Source: Methylobacterium terrae
GTDB taxonomy: Bacteria > Pseudomonadota > Alphaproteobacteria > Rhizobiales > Beijerinckiaceae
Reading direction: 5' to 3'
DNA: 64,000 bases
Assembly (NCBI RefSeq): GCF_003173755.1
Contig: NZ_CP029553.1
Coordinates: forward strand, 1,636,501 to 1,700,500
Below are positions 19,707-28,061 of the stretch, piece after piece. A program made the position numbers and the translations under genes. The notes below the pieces were generated by a model. It had not been told where the DNA came from, ran no database searches, and saw only the letters and a program-made list of their open reading frames with translations. Within the stretch, counting starts at the first letter, position 1, and each line of letters begins with the position of its first letter.

Positions 19707-20549
19707 TCAATGCGCCATCAGCACCGGCATGGTGGCGTGCGCGAGGATGTGGCTGGTGGCGCCGCCGAAGATCATCTGGCGCAGGCGGCTCTGGGTGTAG
19801 GCGCCCTTGACGAGGAGGTCGCAGCCGATCTCCTGGGCCTCGGTGAGGAAGATCTCGCCGGGGGTGCGGCGGCCGGCGGCCAGCGTGCGCCCCTGCGCCG
19901 ACAGGCCCTCGCGGTTGAGGGCGGCGGCCAGCTCCTCGGCGCTCGGGCCCGGCACCATGCCGGCATCGACGCCCAGCACCTCGATCCGCGTCGCCTGGCG
20001 CAGGAACGGCGCCGCGAAGGCGACCGCGCGGGCGGTCTCGGTCGAGCCGTTCCAGGCGATCACCACGGTCTCGCCGATGCTCCCGGGCGGGGTCGGCGGG
20101 GCGATCACCAGGGGGCGCCCGCTCTCGAACAGCACCGCCTCGAGGGTCGTCATGCGCGGCGCGCCCTCGCCGCCGCCGGGCCGGCCGACGATGGTGGCGC
20201 CGAACAGGCGGGCGTGCTGGGCGAGGTAGCCGTCGCCGGGGGGCGCGTCGGGCAGCCAGCGCCAGCGCGGGCCGGTCCTGGCCGCGTCGGCGCTGTCGCG
20301 GGCGATGGCGTGGCGCTCCATCGCGGCGGTGAACAGGCCGCCGCAATCGCGCGCCTCGACGAGGTCGGTCTCCTCGTCGCGCACCCAGGTCATGCCCCCG
20401 ACCATGTCGACGGGCACGTATTCGGCGAGCGCCGGGCGCAGGCCGAACCCCTCGATGCTGGCGCCGAAGCGTCGCGCCATGAGCACGGCGGTGTCGAGCA
20501 CCGAGTCGAGCAGGGTGTGGCGGGCGACCGGAACGAGGAGCGTCTTCAT
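19707..20549 (-). CDS. Universal stress protein (tandem UspA fold)
   Basis: A 280-residue cytoplasmic protein made of two UspA-like halves. The first opens with MKTLLVPVARHTLLDSVLDT, and the second with ETVVIAWNGSTETARAVAFA, ending in DLLVKGAYTQSRLRQMIFGG followed by ATSHILAHATMPVLMAH. The G-2x-G-9x-G(S/T) ATP-binding pattern of the second half is only partly kept (GAYTQSRLRQMIFGGATSH). Proteins of this class respond to starvation and redox stress. It is followed by the HIT gene on the same strand. Confidence 0.9.
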   Translation of the reverse strand: MKTLLVPVARHTLLDSVLDTAVLMARRFGASIEGFGLRPALAEYVPVDMVGGMTWVRDEETDLVEARDCGGLFTAAMERHAIARDSADAARTGPRWRWLPDAPPGDGYLAQHARLFGATIVGRPGGGEGAPRMTTLEAVLFESGRPLVIAPPTPPGSIGETVVIAWNGSTETARAVAFAAPFLRQATRIEVLGVDAGMVPGPSAEELAAALNREGLSAQGRTLAAGRRTPGEIFLTEAQEIGCDLLVKGAYTQSRLRQMIFGGATSHILAHATMPVLMAH

Positions 20550-20667
20550 GGCGGCGCACTCACCTCAGGAGCCTCGGGACGAACGACGCGATAGCATCAC
20601 GCCGGCCTCCGCCCTGTCCAGGGGGGCCCCGGGGTCAATCCCCGGCAAGGATCGTCCCCGCGGGCCC

Positions 20668-22023
20668 CTAGGGCCCCGCCGGCGCCCCGACCTCGCCGCG
20701 GCGCGGCTCCGCGTCCCCGGAGGGCTCGCCCTCGGGAGATCCGGCTTCCGGGGATTCCCCGTCGGGAGACTCGCCCTCGGGCGACTCGCCTTCGGGAGGC
20801 TTGGCCTGGCTGCAGGCGCCCCCGGCGCCGTCCTGGCCGCCCGGGGCGCAGGTCTCCTCGAGCCACAGCGCCATCATCAGGGCGAGGCCGGCCGGCACGG
20901 CGAGCGCCAGGAAGGCCCAGGTCCAGCCGAGATGCAGCGCGAGCAGGCCCCCGACCCAGCCGGAGAGCGCGCCGCCGACGCCCTGCACCGCCGCGACGGT
21001 GCCGAGCGCGGTCTGGGTGCGGCCCGAGCCCCAGGTGAGGTCGGCCACCACCACCGGCACCGCGACGCCGATCACGCCGGAGGCGACGCCGTCCAGCACC
21101 TCGGCGAGCACCAGCCAGTATGGATCGGACAGGAAGGCGGAGAGCAGCGCGCGCGCCGGCAGCACCGCACAGGCGACGAGGAGGAGCTGGCGCCGGCCGC
21201 GCCGGTCGGCGAGCGAGCCGGCGAAGAGCGCGACCGGGATCATCACCGCCTGGGCGACGATGACGTAGCGCGCGGTCCAGCCGGTGCCGTCCTGTCCGGA
21301 CGCGACGAGCTTCTGGCCGAGCAGGCTCAGCATCGAGCCGTTGGCGAGGTTGAACAAGGCGAGCGCGCCCGAGAGGATCAGCAGGCGCCGGTCGGACAGG
21401 ACCTTCAGGACGGCGGAGCGCTCCGGCTTGTCGTCCGGGTCGTCCTCCTTCCAGCCGACGGCGCGGCGGCCGTTGTAGGATTTCCCGGGCGTCGTCAGCG
21501 CCGCCACGATGGCGCAGGCGGAGAGGCCGCCCAGCACCCAGAAGGCGATGCTCGGGCCCATGTACGGTGTGCCGAAGCTGATCGCGAGGGCGGCGCCCAG
21601 GATGCCGACGTGGTTCCAGGCCTGGTTGCGGCCCTGCTGCTTCGGGAAGGCCTGCTTGCCGACCATGCCGAGGGTCAGCGCCGTCACGGCCGGCACCACC
21701 AGGGTGCCGCCGGCCGCGGCGATGAACTGGGCGACGAGCACCGTCATGAAGGCGCGGGCCGGCAGCAGCAGGAGTGTCCCGACGAGGATCGCCGCGCAGG
21801 CCGCCGCGATCAGCATCCGGGGCCGGCCGAGCCGGTCGACGAGCGCCCCGAGGGGCCCGCTCAGGGCGAGGGTCGCGAAGCCCACGATGGTGGTGACGAG
21901 GCCGACCTGGCTCGGACCCCAATGCGCGGCCTGCGCCAGCCAGGTGCCGAGGAAGGGGCCGAGCCCGCCCTGGATGTCGCCGACGAAGACGTTGATCAGG
22001 GCGAGGTGGGTCGTGGGATTCAT
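20668..22023 (-). CDS. MFS transporter with repetitive acidic C-terminal tail
   Basis: A 451-residue inner-membrane transporter with 12 predicted helices. MFS motif A appears after helix 2 (GPLGALVDRLGRPRMLI) and again after helix 8 (GSLADRRGRRQLLL). The first helix LALINVFVGDIQGGLGPFLG and the overall pattern resemble the YitG/multidrug-like subgroup found in rhizobia; the substrate is unknown. After the last helix comes a cytoplasmic tail of about 60 residues with Cys residues and five to six repeats of a Pro-Glu-Gly-Glu-Ser unit. ATG 22023 starts just before helix 1; longer forms would add a basic non-family extension. Confidence 0.88.
   Translation of the reverse strand: MNPTTHLALINVFVGDIQGGLGPFLGTWLAQAAHWGPSQVGLVTTIVGFATLALSGPLGALVDRLGRPRMLIAAACAAILVGTLLLLPARAFMTVLVAQFIAAAGGTLVVPAVTALTLGMVGKQAFPKQQGRNQAWNHVGILGAALAISFGTPYMGPSIAFWVLGGLSACAIVAALTTPGKSYNGRRAVGWKEDDPDDKPERSAVLKVLSDRRLLILSGALALFNLANGSMLSLLGQKLVASGQDGTGWTARYVIVAQAVMIPVALFAGSLADRRGRRQLLLVACAVLPARALLSAFLSDPYWLVLAEVLDGVASGVIGVAVPVVVADLTWGSGRTQTALGTVAAVQGVGGALSGWVGGLLALHLGWTWAFLALAVPAGLALMMALWLEETCAPGGQDGAGGACSQAKPPEGESPEGESPDGESPEAGSPEGEPSGDAEPRRGEVGAPAGP
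20716..20800. repeat. 15-bp tandem repeats in the MFS tail
   Basis: Degenerate 15-bp units (TCGGGNGACTCGCCC in plus-strand reading) repeat five to six times and encode PEGES-like pentapeptides. In-frame unit length means copy-number change would not disrupt the gene. Confidence 0.7.
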
Positions 22024-22145
22024 CAACGCGGAGGCGCTCCGGCTAGTCCGTCCGGGTCTTTCGCCCGTTCGGGTCTCTCGAGGGACCCAGACGGACCAAC
22101 GCGCCTGAACGGGGAATGATCGTGTCCTGACGGTTATGCTCTCCC

Positions 22146-22213
22146 CGAGCATGTTTCGCCGAGCGTGTTTCGCCGAGCACGTCTCGCCCCGCGGGGCCCC
22201 GTCGCGACGGGGC
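22146..22213. repeat. Three 14-bp tandem repeats and a perfect 18-bp palindrome
   Basis: CGAGCATGTTTCGC, CGAGCGTGTTTCGC and CGAGCACGTCTCGC follow each other at 22146-22187. At 22196-22213 lies the palindrome GCCCCGTCGCGACGGGGC, just after the cyclotransferase stop and possibly a terminator hairpin without a T-run. Confidence 0.65.
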
Positions 22214-22221
22214 GGCGCAGG

Positions 22222-22764
22222 TCACGGGCTCGGCACCGCGCAGGCCGCGGCGAGGCGGGCGAGCATCGGGTCGGGGATGCCCATGGCGACGAGCTGGTCG
22301 TGGGTGTGGCGGACGTAGTCCGGGTTGGCGCCCGAGCGGCCGAGGCCCTGGCGCACCAGCCGCACCAGCTCGGCCTCCGGCAGGCGGCCGGCATATTGCG
22401 GGTGACGGCGGTCGACGAGGTAGGTCACCGCCTGGATGCTCCGCCCGTCGTCGAGGGTGACGCCGAGCACCCGCTCGACGTAGACCGCCGTGACCTGCTC
22501 GCGCTCGCGCAGGTAGCCGAGCGTGGCGGCGGCCTGCGGCCCCGCGACCCGGAAGGCCATGCCGCGGCAGGAGCCGCCGCGGTCGAGCCCGAGCACCAGG
22601 CCCGGCCGCTCCGGCGTGCCGCGATGGACGTGCGAGAGCACGCAGAGCGAGCGGTGATAGCCGCGCAGGCGGCCCGCAAGGCTCTCGACGAAGGGAAAGC
22701 CCGGCCGCCACATCAGCGAGCCGTAGCCGAACACCCAGAGATCCGACGGTTCCCCCGCCTCCAT
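22222..22764 (-). CDS. Gamma-glutamylcyclotransferase (ChaC family)
   Basis: A 180-residue cytoplasmic enzyme of the ChaC type, which cleaves glutathione to 5-oxoproline and Cys-Gly. Motifs are WVFGYGSLMWRPGF (substrate-binding loop), RLRGYHRSLCVLSHVHRGTP, PGLVLGLDRGGSCRG and the catalytic-glutamate region LREREQVTAVYVERVL, then DRRHPQYAG. Length is normal. ATG 22764 starts 12 residues before the FGYGSLMW motif. Its neighbours (MFS transporter, DUF2125 protein) give no pathway link. Confidence 0.9.
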   Translation of the reverse strand: MEAGEPSDLWVFGYGSLMWRPGFPFVESLAGRLRGYHRSLCVLSHVHRGTPERPGLVLGLDRGGSCRGMAFRVAGPQAAATLGYLREREQVTAVYVERVLGVTLDDGRSIQAVTYLVDRRHPQYAGRLPEAELVRLVRQGLGRSGANPDYVRHTHDQLVAMGIPDPMLARLAAACAVPSP

Positions 22765-22923
22765 CGCGCCACGCCCCCCATTTCCTCCCGGCCGGAAGTC
22801 TTCGCCACGACCTCGTGAGCGCGCCTCCGGACCGGTCTCCCTTGCCGGGCGCGGCCGGTAGCAGCTACGGGGACGCGGTTCAATCCGCGCGGTTCGAGGT
22901 CGGACCGCCGCAGCGCCGGGATC

Positions 22924-24078
22924 ATGCCGATGGACAGGCCGACCACCGTTGGGCCGACGAACGGGACGACGCGCGGCGGGGGAACCCGCCGCGGGCCCGG
23001 CCTGCGCCTCGGCCTGTTCGCGCCGTTCGCGCTGCTCGTCCTGCTGGCGCTCGCCTGGACGGCCGGCTGGTTCTGGCTGCGGGGCAGGGCCGACTCGGAG
23101 ATCCAGGGGTGGTTCGCCCGCGAGGCGCAGGCCGGGCGGCAATGGACCTGCGCCGACCGCTCGCTCACCGGATTCCCGTTCCGCTTCGAGCTGCGCTGCG
23201 CCTCGCTGGGCTTCTCCCGCTCCGACGTGCGCTTCACCGTCGGCCCGGTGGTGGCGGTGGCCCAGGTCTATCAGCCGCGCCACGTGATCCTGGAGGCGAC
23301 CGGGCCGTTCCGGGTGCAGCAGGGCGGGCTCGACGCCGACGTGACCTGGAGCGACCTCGAGGCGAGCCTGCACCTCACCGGCGACGGCTTCCAGCGCGCC
23401 TCCGTGGTGGTCGACGGGCTGAAGGGCAGCGTCACCGGCGCCGACCCCTCCCCGATCGACTTCTCGGCCGGCCATCTCGAGATGCATGCCCGGCCGACGC
23501 CGGGACGCTTCTCCACCGACGGCGCCGTCGATCTCAGCCTGCGGGTGATGCGGGCCGGCCTGCCGCTGCTCGACCCGCTGCTCGGCGGATCCGAGCCCGC
23601 CGACATCGCGCTCGACGCCACCGCGACCCGGGCGGCGGGCTTCCGGACCCGCACCCTGGCGCAGGAGCTCGAGCGCTGGCGCGAGGCCGGCGGCACCGTG
23701 GAGATCACGAGCCTCGCCGCCGAGAAGGGCAGCCGTCGCCTGCGCGCACAGGGCGTGCTCGGCCTCGACGACCAGCACCGGCCGAGCGGCCAGCTCGACG
23801 TGCGCACCGCCGGACTCGAGCAGGTGATCGCCCCGCTGATCAGCGAGCAGCTCGGCGCGCGGCTCGGCGGCGACGGCGCGGCGCTGGTCGGCAACATCGT
23901 CGGCCAGTTCCTCGGCGGGCGCCGCCGGGAGCCGGCCCCGGGCCAGCCCGCGCCGGGCGCACCGGACCGCCCCGGCGAGCCGCCCCTGAAGGTGCTGCCG
24001 ACCTTGCGCCTGACCGGCGGCCGGGTGGTGGTCGGGCCGTTCGCGGTGCCGAACGTGCGGCTGCAGCCGCTGTACTGA
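22924..24078 (+). CDS. DUF2125 domain-containing exported protein
   Basis: A 384-residue protein typical of Rhizobiales. After a 28-residue basic leader, a single hydrophobic segment (LRLGLFAPFALLVLLALAWT) anchors it, followed by WFWLRGRADSEIQGWFAREA and the conserved WTCADRSLTGFPFRFELRC with two cysteines. The rest is beta-rich and resembles lipid-transfer or AsmA-like long beta domains, but the function is not known. It is divergent from the cyclotransferase gene and 62 bp upstream of pepP on the same strand. Confidence 0.88.
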   Translation: MPMDRPTTVGPTNGTTRGGGTRRGPGLRLGLFAPFALLVLLALAWTAGWFWLRGRADSEIQGWFAREAQAGRQWTCADRSLTGFPFRFELRCASLGFSRSDVRFTVGPVVAVAQVYQPRHVILEATGPFRVQQGGLDADVTWSDLEASLHLTGDGFQRASVVVDGLKGSVTGADPSPIDFSAGHLEMHARPTPGRFSTDGAVDLSLRVMRAGLPLLDPLLGGSEPADIALDATATRAAGFRTRTLAQELERWREAGGTVEITSLAAEKGSRRLRAQGVLGLDDQHRPSGQLDVRTAGLEQVIAPLISEQLGARLGGDGAALVGNIVGQFLGGRRREPAPGQPAPGAPDRPGEPPLKVLPTLRLTGGRVVVGPFAVPNVRLQPLY

Positions 24079-24140
24079 GGATGCAGGATTGACGGGGCCG
24101 GCGGTTGCCGCCCCGCCCGCGGCGTCGTACCCCAGGGGGC

Positions 24141-25970
24141 ATGAGCCAGACCGCCCGTTTCCAGAGCTTCGAGGATCCCAGCCACCGGGAGGGCGCGGCG
24201 CGGATCGCCGCGCTGCGGGCCGCGATGGCGCAACGGGGCTATGCCGGCTTCGTGGTGCCGCGCGCCGACGAGCACCAATCCGAGTACGTGCCGGCGAACG
24301 CCGAGCGGCTGGCCTGGCTCACCGGGTTCACCGGCTCGGCCGGCACGGCCGTCGTTCTCGCCGACAGGGCCGCCCTGGTGGTCGACGGGCGCTACACCCT
24401 GCAGGCCGCCGAGCAGGTCGATACCGGCGTGGTCACCCCGGTGCCGCTCGCCGAGACCGGCGTCGAGGCCTGGATCGAGGCCAACCTGCCGGCGGGCGGG
24501 GTGCTGGCCTACGATCCCTGGCTGCACACGCCGGACGGGCTCGCGCGCCTCGAGCGCGCCGCCGCGGCCGCGGGCGGGCGCGTCGAGCCGACCTCCCTCA
24601 ACCTCGTCGACCTCGTCTGGATCGACCGCCCGGCCGCGCCGCGGGCGTCGGTGGTGCCCCATCCCGAGCACCTCGCGGGCGAGGCGGCGGCGGGGAAGCT
24701 CGACCGGGTGCGCGCGGCGCTCGCCAAGGCGCGCCTCGACGCGCTGGTCGTCTCCGATCCGCACAACCTCGCCTGGTTGTTCAACATCCGCGGCGGCGAC
24801 GTCCCGCACACGCCGCTGCCGCTCGGCTACGCGGTGATCCCGCGCGACGGCCGCCCGCGCCTGTTCCTCGATCCCGAGAAGGTCACGGCCGAGGCGGCGC
24901 ACGCCCTCGACGGCCTCGCCGAACGGTCCGAGCCGGCGGCCCTGCCGGCCGCCCTCGACGGCTTGGGCGCCGCCGGGGCCCGGGTGCGGGTCGACGCCGC
25001 CACCGGCGCCGTGGCGCTCGGCCGGCGGATCGAGGCGGCGGGCGGGTCGCTCGATGTCGGGCCCGACCCGATCACCGCCATGAAGGCGGCGAAGAACGCG
25101 GCCGAGATCGCCGGCTCCCGCGCCGCGCACCGGCGCGACGGCGCCGCCGTGACCCGCTTCCTCGCCTGGCTCGCCCGCGAGGCGCCCGGCGGCGCGGTCT
25201 CCGAGATCGACGCGGTGGTGCGGCTCGAAGGGTTTCGCGCCGAAGCGAACAACCTGCGCGAGATCGCCTTCCCGACCATCTCCGGATCCGGGCCGAACGG
25301 CGCCATCGTGCATTACCGCGTGACCCGCGGCACCGACCGTCGGGTTCAGCCGGGCGAGCTGTTCCTGATCGATTCCGGCGCGCAGTACGGCGACGGCACC
25401 ACCGACATCACCCGCACGGTCGCGGTCGGCAGCCCGAGCCCGGAGATGCGCGACCGCTTCACCCGCGTGCTCAAGGGCCACATCGCCATCGCGACCGCGG
25501 TCTTTCCCCGCGGCACCACGGGAGCGCAGATCGACGCCTTCGCCCGCCGCCCGCTCTGGGAGGCCGGCCTCGACTTCGACCACGGCACCGGCCACGGCGT
25601 CGGCGCCTTCCTGTCGGTGCACGAGGGGCCGCAGCGCATCGCCAAGACCGGCACGGTGGCGCTCCAGCCCGGGATGATCGTCTCGAACGAGCCCGGCTAC
25701 TACAAGACCGGCGCCTTCGGCATCCGGCTCGAGAACCTCGTCCTGGTCGAGGAGCGGGCGGTTCCCGGCGGCGAGCGCCCGATGCTCGGCTTCGAGACCC
25801 TGACCCTCGCGCCGTTCGACCGGGCGCTCGTGGTGCCGGAGCTGCTGACGCCGCAGGAGACCGCCTGGCTCGACGCGTATCATGCCCGGGTGCGGGAGGC
25901 GCTGTCGGCCCTCGTCGATCCGGAGACCCGGGCCTGGCTCGAGGCGGCGACGCGGCCGGTCTGGGCCTGA
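24141..25970 (+). CDS. pepP: Xaa-Pro aminopeptidase (aminopeptidase P, M24B)
   Basis: A 609-residue cytoplasmic metallopeptidase that removes N-terminal residues preceding proline. It has the three-domain long form: two creatinase-N domains (about 10-300) and a pita-bread catalytic domain. Metal ligands are visible as two aspartates in LIDSGAQYGDGTTDITR, histidine in GTGHGVGAFLSVHEGP, and glutamates in SNEPGYYKTGAFGIRLENL. ATG 24141 is preceded at 6 bp by AGGGGG. The length matches other bacterial long-form enzymes. The gene symbol is used for function; the long form is also annotated as pepP or APP1-like. Confidence 0.93.
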   Translation: MSQTARFQSFEDPSHREGAARIAALRAAMAQRGYAGFVVPRADEHQSEYVPANAERLAWLTGFTGSAGTAVVLADRAALVVDGRYTLQAAEQVDTGVVTPVPLAETGVEAWIEANLPAGGVLAYDPWLHTPDGLARLERAAAAAGGRVEPTSLNLVDLVWIDRPAAPRASVVPHPEHLAGEAAAGKLDRVRAALAKARLDALVVSDPHNLAWLFNIRGGDVPHTPLPLGYAVIPRDGRPRLFLDPEKVTAEAAHALDGLAERSEPAALPAALDGLGAAGARVRVDAATGAVALGRRIEAAGGSLDVGPDPITAMKAAKNAAEIAGSRAAHRRDGAAVTRFLAWLAREAPGGAVSEIDAVVRLEGFRAEANNLREIAFPTISGSGPNGAIVHYRVTRGTDRRVQPGELFLIDSGAQYGDGTTDITRTVAVGSPSPEMRDRFTRVLKGHIAIATAVFPRGTTGAQIDAFARRPLWEAGLDFDHGTGHGVGAFLSVHEGPQRIAKTGTVALQPGMIVSNEPGYYKTGAFGIRLENLVLVEERAVPGGERPMLGFETLTLAPFDRALVVPELLTPQETAWLDAYHARVREALSALVDPETRAWLEAATRPVWA

Positions 25971-25992
25971 CGCACCGGACCGGCCGCGGAGG

Positions 25993-26418
25993 TCACGCCC
26001 CCGGATGGTCGGCCGCCACGTCGAGCACCCAGGTGATGCCGAACCGGTCCGTCAGCATGCCGTAGAGCGGCGACCACACCGCCGGGCCGAGCGGCACCAC
26101 CACCGCCGCGCCCTCGCTCAGCCGCGCCCAGTACGCCTCGATTTCGCCTGGCGCGGTCCCGCGCAGCGAGACGTAGAACGCGTTCTCGCCCGGATGCCAC
26201 GCCGTCTCCGGCTGGACGTCGTAGGCCATGACGCGGAAGCCGTCCGGAGAGACGACCTGGCCCCAGATCACCGCGTCCCGGCGCGCCGCGTCGGTCTCGC
26301 CGGCGAGCTCGCCGTAGGTGACGACCGTCTGCTCGCCCCCGAAGACCGAGCGGTAGAAGCCGAGGGCCTCGCGGGCCCGGCCGCGGAAATTGAGGTGGGT
26401 CGTGGTCTGGACGCTCAT
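25993..26418 (-). CDS. VOC/PhnB-like glyoxalase fold protein
   Basis: A 141-residue protein of the vicinal oxygen chelate superfamily, PhnB-like subgroup. It begins THLNFRGRAREALGFYRSVF, continues VMAYDVQPETAWHPGENAFY and ends TDRFGITWVLDVAADHPG. Metal ligands of true glyoxalases are only partly present, so the catalytic role is unknown. Its start is 84 bp from the divergent WYL regulator with a shared dyad between them, so it is probably the regulator's target. Convergent with pepP. Confidence 0.88.
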   Translation of the reverse strand: MSVQTTTHLNFRGRAREALGFYRSVFGGEQTVVTYGELAGETDAARRDAVIWGQVVSPDGFRVMAYDVQPETAWHPGENAFYVSLRGTAPGEIEAYWARLSEGAAVVVPLGPAVWSPLYGMLTDRFGITWVLDVAADHPGA

Positions 26419-26474
26419 GGCGGTCTCCGCTGCGGGGCGCGTTGCCTGTCCCCGTGGAGCCGCTATAGCGTCCC

Positions 26475-26499
26475 CCAACTGACAGAATCCGGCAGTTGG
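26475..26499. promoter_or_regulatory. 25-bp dyad operator between VOC gene and WYL regulator
   Basis: CCAACTG at 26475-26481 and CAGTTGG at 26493-26499 are exact complements, and 10 of 12 base pairs match across the 25-bp element. It lies 3 bp before the regulator start codon and in the shared divergent promoter region, consistent with autoregulation and control of the VOC gene. Confidence 0.6.
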
Positions 26500-26502
26500 A
26501 CG

Positions 26503-27183
26503 ATGGCCCGAACCGACCGGCTGCTCCGGCTCCTCCAGGCGATGCGGGTCCTGGCCGCGCCGGTGACCGCCGCCCGGCTGGCGGAGGAGACCGGGGTCTC
26601 GCTGCGCTCGCTCTACCGCGACATCGACAGCCTGCGGGCGGCCGGCGCGCGCATCGAGGGCGAGCGGGGTTACGGCTACCGGCTGCTCGAGGACGACGCG
26701 CTGCCGCCCCAGACCCTGACCCGTCTCGAGGTCGAAGCGCTGGCGATCGGCATGGCCGAGGTGCGCAGCATGGGCGATCCGGCCCTGGCGGAGGCGGCGG
26801 CCGCAATCCTGGCCAAGGTCGCCGCGACGCTGTCCGGCGAGCGCGAGCAGCATCTGCTGCACGTCATCTCGAAGGTCTACCGCCCGGATGCGCGGTACCC
26901 GCCCTCCGAGGCCCTCGACGTGATCCGGCGGGCCTGCTGGCGCGAGGACGCCCTCGCCATCCGCTACGAGGACGAGCACGGGGCGCTCACGGCGCGGACG
27001 ATCCTGCCGCTCGCGATCGTGTACTCGGAGCGCCGCCTGATCGTGCTGGCGTGGTGCCGCCTGCGCGAGGCGTTCCGCATGTTCCGGATCGACCGCATCC
27101 GGGAGGTGTCCCCGGACGGGGCGAGCTTCCGCCCGCGCCGGGTCGCGCTGCTGCGGACCTATCTCGCGCAGCTGGGTGCCTGA
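26503..27183 (+). CDS. YafY-type HTH/WYL transcriptional regulator
   Basis: A 226-residue regulator. An N-terminal HTH_11 winged helix (RLLRLLQAMRVLAAPVTAAR, then LAEETGVSLRSLYRDIDSLR) is followed by GYGYRLLEDDALPP and a C-terminal WYL sensor domain (ALAIRYEDEHGALTARTILP, then LAIVYSERRLIVLAWCRLR). The WYL triad itself is altered to LAWC in this protein. Such regulators bind small ligands or nucleotides, and members next to PhnB/VOC genes are widespread. It is probably autoregulated through the dyad at 26475-26499. Confidence 0.92.
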   Translation: MARTDRLLRLLQAMRVLAAPVTAARLAEETGVSLRSLYRDIDSLRAAGARIEGERGYGYRLLEDDALPPQTLTRLEVEALAIGMAEVRSMGDPALAEAAAAILAKVAATLSGEREQHLLHVISKVYRPDARYPPSEALDVIRRACWREDALAIRYEDEHGALTARTILPLAIVYSERRLIVLAWCRLREAFRMFRIDRIREVSPDGASFRPRRVALLRTYLAQLGA

Positions 27184-27207
27184 GATCCCGGCCGGCGGTC
27201 GGATGCC

Positions 27208-27378
27208 TCAGTTGGCGTCGCAGGGATCCGTGTCCGCGAGGTGGGCTCCGAGCGTCAGGGCCCGGGTGTCGATGTGGAGCCCGGGCCGCGCCTCACCGGT
27301 CGGCGGATGCGTCAGCATCGTGCCCCAGAACAGGCCGGTGGCGACGGCGAGGGCGCAGAGGGCGGTCAGAACACGCAT
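27208..27378 (-). CDS. Small exported protein, 56 residues, unknown function
   Basis: A small reading frame with a strong ribosome binding site (AGGAGG 6 bp before ATG 27378). A hydrophobic N-terminal segment (VLTALCALAVATGLFWGTML) serves as signal or anchor, then about 33 polar residues (HPPTGEARPGLHIDTRAL, then TLGAHLADTDPCDAN). The ADTDPC ending is reminiscent of small Methylobacterium proteins of unknown role. The good RBS and signal-like start are the main evidence that it is real. Confidence 0.6.
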   Translation of the reverse strand: MRVLTALCALAVATGLFWGTMLTHPPTGEARPGLHIDTRALTLGAHLADTDPCDAN

Positions 27379-27733
27379 GGCGGCCTCCTGGCGGCCCGCA
27401 TCGGCGGGCCGGACGGGTCTTATCGGGGCTCGTTCTCGATCGGGCACGCGTCGCCGGTCGCGCCGGTTCGCCCGATCACGGTCTCGCGGGCCGCGCTTCT
27501 CCAAGGTTCGATCCAGTCGCGCGCGGTCGCACGCAGGGTCCGGCGTGCCGGAGACCCGCGATCATCCGTCCGCCACAGCAACGATCCGGCGGCTTACGTT
27601 CGATCTGCTTCTTTATTCCCGACAGGCGTAGGGACACCCGGGAACTGCGTCATCCCTCATTCGGATGAGGGGGCGTTCGCGCCGAGATGTCGTTGCACGA
27701 CGAGGGCGAGCGTCAGCCCCGTCCCACGCGCGA

Positions 27734-27840
27734 CCTCATCCCGAGGTGCTGCGCAGCCGCCTCGAAGGAGGGCTCCAGGGATCACCGGGCCTTCTGGATC
27801 CCTCCGTCGAGGCTCCCTGCGACCGCACCTCGGGATGAGG
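27734..27840. repeat. 107-bp inverted repeat, family A copy 2
   Basis: Perfect 16-bp outer arms (CCTCATCCCGAGGTGC at 27734-27749, complement at 27825-27840) with an imperfect inner arm containing GCCTCGAAGGAGGGCTCCAG. It shares outline and core words with 9898-10004. Confidence 0.8.
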
Positions 27841-27954
27841 TTGCGGGCGGGCCGATAAAATACCGGATGAAACAAGTATCGAGGACATCAGATATGACGA
27901 AATGAGACCGTGAGGCAGACGTATCGATCTTCCACACCCGCCGGCACCTCTCCC

Positions 27955-27992
27955 CGTCATCCCGGGTTCCGCTGCGCGGCCCCGGAATGACG
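27955..27992. repeat. 38-bp inverted repeat, family B copy 1
   Basis: CGTCATCCCGGG at 27955-27966 pairs with CCCGGAATGACG at 27981-27992 (11 of 12). The same CGTCAT...ATGACG layout recurs at 63336-63390. It is a REP-like palindrome and could also act in the 3' region of the RND permease gene. Confidence 0.7.
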
Positions 27993-28061
27993 TGGAGGAT
28001 GAGAACGCAATCGGCTGTCTCGAATAGGCCCGGAGCTTGCGGCCAGGACACCGATGCTCCC

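Larger units (their letters stand above)
27379..28061. other. 683-bp intergenic region with two palindromic repeats
   Basis: No credible gene is seen. It is somewhat richer in A+T around 27590-27660 and 27850-27930 and contains two palindromic repeats, given separately at 27734-27840 and 27955-27992. Confidence 0.6.
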
